Shown: in pieces, positions 7,788 through 15,863 of the stretch
Layout of the letters: each line of letters starts with the position of its first letter
Position numbering within the stretch: the first letter of the stretch is position 1
Assembly (NCBI GenBank): GCA_934140155.1
Contig: CAKPBC010000007.1
Span: 1 to 64,000 of the forward strand
Reading direction: 5' to 3'
DNA length: 64,000 nt
Source of the DNA: an uncultured Bacilli bacterium
Lineage (GTDB): Bacteria; Bacillota_I; Bacilli_A; RFN20; CAG-826
Program-made: the position numbers and the translations under genes
The notes under the pieces: generated by a model
Seen by the model: only the letters and a program-made list of their open reading frames with translations
Database searches by the model: none
What the model was told of the DNA's origin: nothing

Positions 7788-9830
7788 ATGAAAAAACAAC
7801 TAGCATTATTTGCATTAAGTGCCACATTATTAACAGCGGGTATAATTGTTAATAAAAGTGAAATGAAATCAAATGGATTTGAAGAATCCGCTACTGATTT
7901 ATACAGTAAAGAAAATAACATTAAGAAAATTAGAAAAACAGATGAAGTAGTAACTCCAACAGTTGAAACCTCAATTATGTATGCTCAATCTGGAAATGAT
8001 GGCACAAATTCTTATTTGAGATTTGCAACTGCAGTTAAAGGCGATGTAACAAGCATTACTTTTAATCGAAAAGTAGAAGGAAAAGAAGATAGACCATTAG
8101 AATGTAAAACCTTGTATAAAGGAATAAGTTCAAATGGAAAAACCTATTATTACAATGGCGAAGAATTAGTAACTGCGCAAGATGAAAATACTAACAACTA
8201 TTATTGGGCATGTTATACTATCAAATTTGAAGCAAATTCTTCATATTTAGATAAAGATATAACTCTAGAAATGACTATTAATGGAGAAAGTGGCATAATT
8301 GCAAATAAAACGACTTCTTATAAATTTGATAGTCAAATAGGAAAAATCAATGGTATTCAAGTCACTAAAGAATTGACTTCTTCTTATCTTGTAGGACAAG
8401 CTATAACATTTGATGAATTAGAAGTATCTAGTTTTGACGCTAACGGAAGTAAAGTTGCTGCAATTCCTAATGAAGAATTAGAATTTTATGAAGGCGAAGA
8501 AAAACTTGATTTGACCACAATTGGATATACTGAAGTTGGAAACCATACTATTACTGCTAAATATAAAAATTATAGCGTAAATTTCAATATGAATATTGCT
8601 AATAATATTTACGATGTTGAAGCTGAAAACATTTATAGTAAGGGTGAAAAGCCAACTGTAAATAATGTTAATTACATAGAAAGAGATAACTGTAATGTTG
8701 GTAATAAAGAATTGAAACCAATTGTATATGGCTCAAAGCCTGAAGGTGGAACTGATTACGCTAAGTATGATAGCGCTGACGCTAAAAATGCATCTGGACA
8801 AGCATATTTAGGCGAAGTAAAAAAAGGTAATAGTTTCAATTTGCATATATTCTCAGGCGTAGAAAAACAAGTGACATTATATATGACTGCATCTAGTGGC
8901 GTCATAGAAAAAGATATTTATGGTTGGCAACCAATTAAAATGGCTGATATTCAACTAAATAAAATGATTAAAATTTCCCAAAATGGCAATGCACTATCTA
9001 TTGGTGATGATGTTATATTACCTGGATCAGAAACTCCTGCTAATGAAGATGGAAAGTACACATATGATCCTAGTATTTGGGCAAATTTTGTTAGAGTAGC
9101 TATAGGTACAGTTAATCTTAATCAAGGGGATAATATAATTAATGTAAACATTACAGAGGCAATAAAAAAAGAGAATACTATTACAAATGCAGCGGGAACT
9201 ATGAATATAGATAAATTTGATTTAGTAGATAATATTGGCTATTTAGTTGAAGCAGAAGAAGTAATGAATAAGAGTGAAATTGTTCCAACTAATAGAACTT
9301 ATGTAGAGAGAGTAAAATACTCGGGAAATCAATTAGGTGCGATGTTAGCGTCAGCAGGAAAAAAAGATGCAGAGAATGCTTCTAGTAAAGGATATATGGG
9401 GGAAATCAAAGGCGGAAATGCTTTTAATGTTCATGTTTGGTCAGATGAAGAAAGAGATGTAAATGTTATTATGTCTGCATCAAGCGGTGTTATAGAAAAA
9501 GATATTGGTGGTTGGAAACCTGTTAAAATGGCTGATATTCAATTGAATCAAATGATAAGTGCTGAAACTAATGGAACAGCATTTACTATTTCTGATGATA
9601 TAATTTTACCAGGATCAGAAACTCCAACAAATGCGGATGGTGGTTACACATACAATCCATTAATATGGGCGAATTTTGTTCCGGTTAATTTAGGAACAAT
9701 GCACTTAAATAAAGGTGATAATGTTATTACAATAAGAATAATTAAACAAATTGCTTTTACAGGTGAATTTACAGCTGGAAAATCAGGTACTTTAAATATA
9801 GACTACTTTGCATTTAATTATATTGACTAA
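7788..9830 (+). CDS. Secreted or anchored protein with Ig-like domain and two CBM-like modules
   Basis: 680 residues from ATG 7788, chosen because the ribosome site GGTGGTG lies 5 bases upstream. The N-terminal hydrophobic segment (5-21) lacks a lipobox Cys, so it is either a cleaved signal peptide or an anchor. An unrecognised beta-rich domain spans about 55-180. A Big_3-like Ig domain follows (about 187-272). Two CBM modules like that of the 3235 lipoprotein come next (about 275-480 with YDVEAEN, and 483-680 with YLVEAEE). All three modules share an A-SSGVI segment, a following DDxILPG segment and a terminal LNIDKF/LNIDYF. The last module is closer to that of the lipoprotein than to its neighbour. 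Likely glycan binding, in one operon with GH3. Confidence 0.78.
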   Translation: MKKQLALFALSATLLTAGIIVNKSEMKSNGFEESATDLYSKENNIKKIRKTDEVVTPTVETSIMYAQSGNDGTNSYLRFATAVKGDVTSITFNRKVEGKEDRPLECKTLYKGISSNGKTYYYNGEELVTAQDENTNNYYWACYTIKFEANSSYLDKDITLEMTINGESGIIANKTTSYKFDSQIGKINGIQVTKELTSSYLVGQAITFDELEVSSFDANGSKVAAIPNEELEFYEGEEKLDLTTIGYTEVGNHTITAKYKNYSVNFNMNIANNIYDVEAENIYSKGEKPTVNNVNYIERDNCNVGNKELKPIVYGSKPEGGTDYAKYDSADAKNASGQAYLGEVKKGNSFNLHIFSGVEKQVTLYMTASSGVIEKDIYGWQPIKMADIQLNKMIKISQNGNALSIGDDVILPGSETPANEDGKYTYDPSIWANFVRVAIGTVNLNQGDNIINVNITEAIKKENTITNAAGTMNIDKFDLVDNIGYLVEAEEVMNKSEIVPTNRTYVERVKYSGNQLGAMLASAGKKDAENASSKGYMGEIKGGNAFNVHVWSDEERDVNVIMSASSGVIEKDIGGWKPVKMADIQLNQMISAETNGTAFTISDDIILPGSETPTNADGGYTYNPLIWANFVPVNLGTMHLNKGDNVITIRIIKQIAFTGEFTAGKSGTLNIDYFAFNYID

Positions 9831-9849
9831 TTGAATTTTAATACTTAAA

Positions 9850-9879
9850 GGGTAACCTTATTGTGGTTATCCTTTTTTT
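9850..9879 (+). terminator. Terminator of the glycan operon
   Basis: GGGTAACC pairs with GGTTATCC around a 7-base loop, followed by seven T. Confidence 0.8.
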
Positions 9880-9886
9880 ACGCACT

Positions 9887-9913
9887 AAAAAACCACGAGT
9901 GGTAAACTCGTGG
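9887..9913 (-). terminator. Terminator of the ispD-pgi operon
   Basis: On the minus strand CCACGAGT and ACTCGTGG pair perfectly around a 5-base loop, followed by six T. Confidence 0.85.
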
Positions 9914-9937
9914 TAATATTTAAGTTTTTGTATTCTA

Positions 9938-11602
9938 CTAAAATCCAGGTTTTCCAAGTAAATGGAACATATTTCTTTTATAAATTTCGACACCTGGTTG
10001 ATTAAATGGATTAACACCTAATAAATAAGCAGACATAGCACAAGCTCTCATAAAGAAATAAAATAAAGCGCCTAAATGGTATGCATCCATTTTATTAACA
10101 TTAATTAAGATATTAGGAACATTTCCATCCTCTTCATGAGCTTTAATAGTGCCTTTCATTGCTTGTTCATTAACGAATGATAATGTTTTACCTTCAAGGT
10201 AATTTAATCCATCAAGATTTTCATCATCATGAGGGACTTTAATATCGATACTAGGAGTGTTAACATGAATTGTAGTTTCAAATAATACTGGAGATCCTTG
10301 TTGAATGTATTGACCTAATGAATGTAAATCAGTAGAGAAAGTAACAGATCCAGGGAATAAGCCTTTTTTATCTTTTCCTTCAGATTCACCAAATAATTGT
10401 TTTAACCATTCACCAATTAATGATAATGAAGGTTCATAAGTAACAAATAATTCTACTGGTTTATTGTGACGATAGAAGTAATCACGTAATACAGCATATT
10501 TATAACAATCATTTTCTAATAAATTGTCATTATCATATTTTACCATCGCATCAAATGCACCTTGAAGCATTTTTTTAATATCGATACCAGCACAAGCAAT
10601 TGGGAATAAACCAACTGCGGTTAATACACTATAACGACCACCAATGCTATCAGGTAATACGAATGTTTCATATCCTTCAGCATTACAAAGTTTCTTTAAC
10701 GCACCTTTTTCTTTATCGGTTGTGGCAAATATAGCTTTTCTACTAGCTTCAACTCCGACTTTTTCAATTAATAATTCACGTAATAATCTAAAAGCAATTG
10801 ATGTTTCAGTAGTGGTACCTGATTTAGAAATTACATTAATAGCGAATTTCTTATTTTTAAGATAATCCATAACTTGAGCAATATAAGTAGGTGAGAAAGT
10901 TTGACCCAAATAGATAATCTCTAATTTGTCATTACTAAATAATCCACGTAATGCTTCAATTGCTGCTCTTGCACCTAAATAAGATCCACCGATACCACAG
11001 ACAACTAATGTTTCAAAATTTTCGCGAACATATGCGGCATCTTTAATCATACGTTCAACTTCTTCTTTGTCGTAATCATTTGGCCAAGTAGTCCAACCTA
11101 AGAAATCACTACCTTCGCCAGTTTTGTTATTAATCATGTTGTTGATTTCTTTAACCTTATCTTTATAAGAATCAAAATCAACATGCTCAATAATGTGTGA
11201 AAAATCTAAACTTATCATATTTTGTTCCTCCATAGACTCGTCTATCCAACTATTTAATTTTTCTTTTAAAGGATAAAAATCCTTATCAGTAAATATCATT
11301 TTTATGCGTTTTGGTTTGTTAAATGAAAATGGCTTTTTTAAATTTTGTCTTTCTCGTTCACCTAATGCTTTTATTGAAAGCTTTAGGTAATTGTTTTTCT
11401 CTTCATATCCTAATACTTTGACTTTAACTTCGTCATCAACTTTGACATAATCTTCAATATTTTTGACAAATTTTGAAGATATTTCGGAAATATGAATTAA
11501 TCCAGTTTGTCCATTTTCAAACACCACGAACGCACCATATGGCTGAATACCAGTAACACGTCCAACAATAATATCGTTTGCTTTATAATAAACGCGTTCC
11601 AA
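9938..11602 (-). CDS. pgi: S1-domain protein fused to glucose-6-phosphate isomerase
   Basis: 554 residues. Residues about 1-80 are an S1 RNA-binding domain (VGRVTGIQPYGAFVVF, GLIHISEIS). The following region, with LKEKLNSWIDES near 112-123, resembles the C-terminus of general stress protein 13 (YugI). From Met129 the protein is a full Pgi: VCGIGGSYLGARAAIEAL, VISKSGTTTE and LFGESEGKD are family signatures, and it ends in GKPGF like Bacillus Pgi. Pgi interconverts glucose-6-phosphate and fructose-6-phosphate. The gene starts at TTG 11602 with GAGGTGA upstream, 2 bases after the cytidylyltransferase stop. A perfect GGAGGA lies 7 bases before Met129, so free Pgi may also be made. YugI and Pgi genes lie close together in Bacillus, which supports fusion of neighbours. 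Confidence 0.92.
   Translation of the reverse strand: MERVYYKANDIIVGRVTGIQPYGAFVVFENGQTGLIHISEISSKFVKNIEDYVKVDDEVKVKVLGYEEKNNYLKLSIKALGERERQNLKKPFSFNKPKRIKMIFTDKDFYPLKEKLNSWIDESMEEQNMISLDFSHIIEHVDFDSYKDKVKEINNMINNKTGEGSDFLGWTTWPNDYDKEEVERMIKDAAYVRENFETLVVCGIGGSYLGARAAIEALRGLFSNDKLEIIYLGQTFSPTYIAQVMDYLKNKKFAINVISKSGTTTETSIAFRLLRELLIEKVGVEASRKAIFATTDKEKGALKKLCNAEGYETFVLPDSIGGRYSVLTAVGLFPIACAGIDIKKMLQGAFDAMVKYDNDNLLENDCYKYAVLRDYFYRHNKPVELFVTYEPSLSLIGEWLKQLFGESEGKDKKGLFPGSVTFSTDLHSLGQYIQQGSPVLFETTIHVNTPSIDIKVPHDDENLDGLNYLEGKTLSFVNEQAMKGTIKAHEEDGNVPNILINVNKMDAYHLGALFYFFMRACAMSAYLLGVNPFNQPGVEIYKRNMFHLLGKPGF
11216..11231 (-). promoter_or_regulatory. Internal ribosome-binding site before the Pgi part
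   Basis: On the minus strand GGAGGA (11226-11231) is 7 bases upstream of an in-frame ATG (11216-11218, Met129 of the fusion). This is exactly where stand-alone Pgi proteins begin. The site is read as codons for Met-Glu-Glu in the fusion. Confidence 0.7.
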
Positions 11603-11604
11603 TA

Positions 11605-12297
11605 TTAATCACCTCGACTTAATAAGCATTCCAATAGTTTTAAATCCATTGGTGTAGTAATCTTAAAATTCAAATCATTATTTTTGAGTAAGTAAACTTT
11701 TTTGCCACTCATAGTAACTAATTGAGCATCATCACTAGCATTATGAATGTTGTTTTTAATAGCTAACTTATGAGCTTTAAAAATTAATCCATATTTAAAT
11801 GCTTGTGGTGTTTGAATAGCCACTAAAGAAGATCTATCAACTAAAGCACCATAATGGTGATTGTTATTAGTGGCGATTGTATCAATAACATTTCCAACCA
11901 TTGTTATTGCTGAATGTCTTTTACTAGTAACAATCATTTCTTCAATTAAAGAAGAACTAATTAATGGCCTAGCGGCATCATGAATAATGACTAAATCTTT
12001 GCTAACTGCAAAACCTTTTAATGCTCCTAAGACATTAAAAGATGATTCTTGCCTGGTTTTACCGCCTTCTTCAAGCATATGAACTTTTTCAAATTTAAAC
12101 TCATCGATAATTTCATATATTTTTTTGAAAAACTTTTTTTGTGTGACAATGATAATTTCATCAATACTTGGAGAGTTTTCAAACGCTTGAATAGAATAGT
12201 AAATCAAAGGCTTATCATGAATTTCAAGAAATTGTTTGGGAGTGTGATTGTTCATTCTTTTGCCATTACCTGATGCTAAGATAATTCCAAAATTCAT
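11605..12297 (-). CDS. IspD/TarI-type cytidylyltransferase
   Basis: 230 residues. It transfers CMP to an alcohol phosphate, either 2-C-methyl-D-erythritol 4-phosphate (IspD, isoprenoids) or ribitol 5-phosphate (TarI, wall polymer). The N-terminal nucleotide-binding motif is ILASGNGKRMNNHTPKQF; further motifs are IHDAARPLI, ALVDRSS and the QTPQAFK / TTPMDLK signatures. Start ATG 12297 is chosen for GAGGTG upstream; an in-frame GTG at 12306 is less likely. It is 2 bases before the pgi fusion start, so translation may be coupled. No other MEP-pathway or teichoic acid gene is visible to decide between IspD and TarI. Confidence 0.82.
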   Translation of the reverse strand: MNFGIILASGNGKRMNNHTPKQFLEIHDKPLIYYSIQAFENSPSIDEIIIVTQKKFFKKIYEIIDEFKFEKVHMLEEGGKTRQESSFNVLGALKGFAVSKDLVIIHDAARPLISSSLIEEMIVTSKRHSAITMVGNVIDTIATNNNHHYGALVDRSSLVAIQTPQAFKYGLIFKAHKLAIKNNIHNASDDAQLVTMSGKKVYLLKNNDLNFKITTPMDLKLLECLLSRGD

Positions 12298-12316
12298 AAC
12301 GCTCACCTCTCAATGT

Positions 12317-12322
12317 ATTATA
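12317..12322 (-). promoter_or_regulatory. -10 box for the cytidylyltransferase-pgi operon
   Basis: TATAAT on the minus strand, about 20 bases upstream of the start. The -35 is not clear. Confidence 0.45.
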
Positions 12323-12397
12323 GACTAATAGTAACAAGAAAAAAAGTAATTTTATGTATATTTGATACAAAAAATTACAATTTATTTTCATGATTTT

Positions 12398-13234
12398 TTA
12401 CTTTAAATCGCTTAACTTACTTTCGACGTTCATAAGTTCAAACGATACCGCAATTGAATCGATAATTAGTTTCATTGCTTTTTCTAATGTCGAGTTCGCG
12501 GTATAATCGGCTTTGCAAGCGAAGTTAATACGATCAGCATCATATAACTGCATTGCTTTTTCTTTATCGTCATTTGCGTATATGGCAATAGATTTTCCGC
12601 CATTAGACTTAACTAATGCCATACAAGGAACATCGGTCATTCCATCACCTAAATAGACAATATTTTGATGAGGGATACGACGATTGATAGTTTTAGAATT
12701 TAAAGTATTATCATCAGTAACATCAAGAACACCTTTTGATATTCGATAGATAAATTGGGTCTTTCCAGTATAGTTGATTGTTAATTTTGGCCAAACTGGT
12801 TCATCGTTTTCATCAAATAAGAATTCACATCCGTATATCGCGGTAAACTCATTAGCTATTGAACATCCATCAATAATTTCTTTTGTCCCAGATGATACTA
12901 AATAATGTTCGACTTTGACACCTTTTGATTCTCCATAGGCATTGATTCTTTTGAACCAGGTAGAAACACCAGGATAGAAGCGAATATCTTTACCTAAACT
13001 TTTTAAATATTCTTTGGTTAATTTAATACCTTTTTCTTTAGAAAGTTTAACCATCATATACATATATGATAAAATTCTTTCAACATTTGTTTTTTCTGAA
13101 AAAACTGATGTTTCATGCCAAAATTCTTCAGGAGTCATTCCTAAGGCCGGAATAAAAGAGTAGTTTTGCATATCCTCGCTAGATAATGTTTTATCAAAAT
13201 CATAAACGATAGCAATAATTGGTTGCTTTTTCAT
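12398..13234 (-). CDS. HAD-superfamily phosphatase
   Basis: 278 residues, cytoplasmic. HAD motif I is YDFDKTLS (nucleophile and acid Asp near 12-14), motif II is LVSSGT, the Lys is in GKTQF, and motif IV is YLGDGMTDVPCM. The spacing suggests a C1-type helical cap (about 25-100), like phosphoserine phosphatase-related enzymes. The substrate is unknown. The ribosome site AGGAGGA precedes the ATG. It is separated from the ispD gene by about 100 bases including that gene's own -10, so it is probably a single-gene unit. Confidence 0.8.
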   Translation of the reverse strand: MKKQPIIAIVYDFDKTLSSEDMQNYSFIPALGMTPEEFWHETSVFSEKTNVERILSYMYMMVKLSKEKGIKLTKEYLKSLGKDIRFYPGVSTWFKRINAYGESKGVKVEHYLVSSGTKEIIDGCSIANEFTAIYGCEFLFDENDEPVWPKLTINYTGKTQFIYRISKGVLDVTDDNTLNSKTINRRIPHQNIVYLGDGMTDVPCMALVKSNGGKSIAIYANDDKEKAMQLYDADRINFACKADYTANSTLEKAMKLIIDSIAVSFELMNVESKLSDLK

Positions 13235-13264
13235 TAAAATATAATCCTCCTAATTCTCATATAA

Positions 13265-13293
13265 ATTATATATTTATATGAAAAAATAGTCAA
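13265..13293 (-). promoter_or_regulatory. Promoter of the HAD gene, with palindrome over the -10
   Basis: Minus strand: TTGACT (13288-13293), 17-base spacer, TATAAT (13265-13270). A perfect inverted repeat CATATAAAT/ATTTATATG with a 5-base centre (13258-13280) covers the -10 and the likely start site, as an operator might. Confidence 0.7.
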
Positions 13294-13377
13294 ATTATAT
13301 GCACAAATAACGAGTATTTGCTTGAAAATATACAATTTTATTTATAAAATATTTATTTGAAAAGGAGCTTAACTGTT

Positions 13378-13926
13378 ATGATATTAAATGAAGTAAATTT
13401 ATTACCTTTATATATCGTTATAGCTATCATTGGTGTTTTGTTATTTTTGTTTTTATTGATAGAAATAATTGGCTATTTTTCTTTAAAAAAATTAAATGAT
13501 AGAATTGAAAAAAGAAACTACAATGTCAATATCTTATTAGCGCAAAAATACGATATATTAGTCTTACTTGCTAAAGTATTTAAAAAATATAACATGACCA
13601 TACCAAGTGAATTTCAAGAAGAATTATCACCAAAAATGGATGAATCATTAAAGCGTTTAACACTTACGGAAAGACTTACAGTTAAAGCATACTTAATGAA
13701 AGCTAGTCAAACCTTATTATATTTTGCAGAAAGTAATGAAAAAGTTAAAAATGATAATGAGTACCAAATATTAAAAAAATCTCTATTAGAGATTGATCAA
13801 AACCATCGTAAAGCATTAGCGCTTTATAACGCTGATGCATTGGGATTTAATTACTGGATTAAAGTATGGGCATTTCGTCCAATTGCACGTTTGGCAAATT
13901 TCAGTGAAAAAGAAATCGTTTCCTAG
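13378..13926 (+). CDS. LemA-like membrane protein
   Basis: 182 residues from ATG 13378; AAAGGAG is 10 bases upstream. One N-terminal membrane helix (about 7-31) leads into a helical bundle. KYDILVLLAKVF and the C-terminal HRKALALYNADALGFN match the general pattern of LemA proteins (NxL..xYD..xN, then YN..V..YN). The family's function is poorly defined. The family match is by eye and the sequence is divergent. gpmI follows about 65 bases later with its own -10. Confidence 0.6.
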   Translation: MILNEVNLLPLYIVIAIIGVLLFLFLLIEIIGYFSLKKLNDRIEKRNYNVNILLAQKYDILVLLAKVFKKYNMTIPSEFQEELSPKMDESLKRLTLTERLTVKAYLMKASQTLLYFAESNEKVKNDNEYQILKKSLLEIDQNHRKALALYNADALGFNYWIKVWAFRPIARLANFSEKEIVS

Positions 13927-13992
13927 TTATCGTTTTTCTTTAATTATTCACACAAATGTGTATAATTATTAGTGGTAAAGAGGTGTATTAAA

Positions 13993-15591
13993 ATGAATAA
14001 ATTACCAGTTATATTAATTATTATGGATGGCTATGGCATAAGAAAAGAAACTTATGGTAATGCCATTGCAGAAGCTAAGAAACCACATCTTGATATGCTT
14101 ATGAATAAATATCCTACTACTTTAATTCAAGCATCAGGTGAATATGTTGGTTTACCAGATGGCCAAATGGGTAACTCGGAAGTGGGACACTTAAACTTAG
14201 GCGCTGGACGTATTGTTCACCAATCATTAAGTTTAATTAACAAAGCAGTTAAAGATGGAACATTTTATGAAAATGAACATTATTTACACGCTATCAAATA
14301 TGTAAAGGGTCATAATTCTAATTTACATATTATGGGCTTATTATCTGATGGTGGTGTTCACTCACATATTAATCATATTATTGCAATGATTAAAATGGCT
14401 AAAAAAGAAGGCTTAAAAGATGTATTTGTTCACTGCTTTATGGATGGAAGAGACGTTGATCCACAAGTTGGTGTAACTTATGTTGATAAGATTGCTAAAG
14501 TAATGGAAGAAGAAAACTTTGGACATATTGCAGATATTTCTGGAAGATATTATGCAATGGATAGAGATAAAAACTTTGATCGTAATGATAAGAGCTACCG
14601 CGTCATGGTTGATCATGATGGAGCAAGTTTTACGGATTATAAACAATACTTCAAAGATCAATATGCGTATTTACCTACTACAGGAAAAGATGCATCTGAT
14701 GAATTCATTATCCCAGCTTATAACGCTAATGTAGATGGAAGAATTAAAGATGAAGACGCTATTATCTTTATGAACTTTAGACCAGATCGCGCAATTCAAA
14801 TTGCTACAATGTTCTCTAACCCATATTTCTATGAACATCCAGCAGTTAAAGCTGATGGCACATTAATGTATAAACCATATGTACCAAGTCATGTTTTAAA
14901 AGATATTTTCTTTGTATCAACAATGAAATATGCTGATTCAGTAAAAGGTGAAATTGCCTTTGCTTTACCTAAATTAACAAATGTATTAGGTGTATGGCTT
15001 GCTGATCATGGATATCGCCAACTTCGTATTGCCGAAACTGAAAAATACGCTCATGTAACATTCTTCTTTGATGGAACAATTAATTATGATGGAATTGAAA
15101 GACCAGAATTAAAAGGATCTCGTCGTGTCTTAGTTAATTCTCCAAAGGTTCCTACATATGATATGCAACCAGAAATGTCAGCGTATGAAGTTACTGATAA
15201 ATTATTAAAAGAATTAGATAAGAAAGACTTAGATGTTGTCATATTAAACTTTGCAAACTGCGATATGGTTGGACATACAGCAGTTGAACCTGCTGTTGTT
15301 AAAGCTGTTGAAACAGTTGATGAATGTGTTGGTAAGATTTATGATTACGTTCAACAAAATGGCGGTACACTTATTGTTACTGCTGACCATGGTAATGCTG
15401 AAATTATTAAAGACGCTGAAGGTCATCCATTTACTGCTCATACAACAAGCAAAGTCCCAGTAATTATTACTATCCCAGGCTTAAAACTTCGTGAAGATGG
15501 TAAATTGTCTAATATTGCTCCAACAATCATTGATTTGTTAGGCGATGCAAAACCAGTTGAAATGACTGAAGAAAGCTTAATTATTAAATAG
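13993..15591 (+). CDS. gpmI: 2,3-bisphosphoglycerate-independent phosphoglycerate mutase
   Basis: 532 residues. It interconverts 3- and 2-phosphoglycerate using manganese and an active-site Ser. Signatures are LIIMDGYGIRKETYGNAI, the Ser-bearing MGNSEVGHLNLGAGR, HCFMDGRDVDP, MNFRPDRA, FANCDMVGHT and TADHGNAE. Length is slightly above the usual 510. Start ATG 13993 is chosen because AGAGGTG lies 9 bases upstream. A TATAAT (13961-13966) precedes it. It is part of the glycolytic set with Pgi and PckA in this window. Confidence 0.96.
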   Translation: MNKLPVILIIMDGYGIRKETYGNAIAEAKKPHLDMLMNKYPTTLIQASGEYVGLPDGQMGNSEVGHLNLGAGRIVHQSLSLINKAVKDGTFYENEHYLHAIKYVKGHNSNLHIMGLLSDGGVHSHINHIIAMIKMAKKEGLKDVFVHCFMDGRDVDPQVGVTYVDKIAKVMEEENFGHIADISGRYYAMDRDKNFDRNDKSYRVMVDHDGASFTDYKQYFKDQYAYLPTTGKDASDEFIIPAYNANVDGRIKDEDAIIFMNFRPDRAIQIATMFSNPYFYEHPAVKADGTLMYKPYVPSHVLKDIFFVSTMKYADSVKGEIAFALPKLTNVLGVWLADHGYRQLRIAETEKYAHVTFFFDGTINYDGIERPELKGSRRVLVNSPKVPTYDMQPEMSAYEVTDKLLKELDKKDLDVVILNFANCDMVGHTAVEPAVVKAVETVDECVGKIYDYVQQNGGTLIVTADHGNAEIIKDAEGHPFTAHTTSKVPVIITIPGLKLREDGKLSNIAPTIIDLLGDAKPVEMTEESLIIK

Positions 15592-15612
15592 CAGTGAAAT
15601 AAAATTTAAAAG

Positions 15613-15643
15613 ATCCTAGTAGCAAAATTATTAGGATTTTTTA
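15613..15643 (+). terminator. gpmI terminator
   Basis: ATCCTA pairs with TAGGAT, followed by a T-rich tract. Confidence 0.7.
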
Positions 15644-15863
15644 TTATTAACAGCAAGTAATAACTAGTTAGGCACTAGTAGTTTTTAAGTAAATAAATAT
15701 TAAATTGCTAGATGAGTCTAATTAGTAGAAAATATGTACTATATTTAGTTATTTACTAGTTAATAACAAGAAAAGCGCTTAATATGTGATATATTTTAGT
15801 GACAAATCGTGTTATTAGTAGTACTTTTATAGTATAATTATGAAAAGAAAGAGGTATTAAATT
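15644..15863 (+). promoter_or_regulatory. Non-coding leader region of pepF
   Basis: No gene is seen. TATAAT at 15833-15838 with a poor -35 probably starts the pepF transcript. Several CTAGTTA-like strings recur (15664-15765) without clear structure. Confidence 0.5.
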
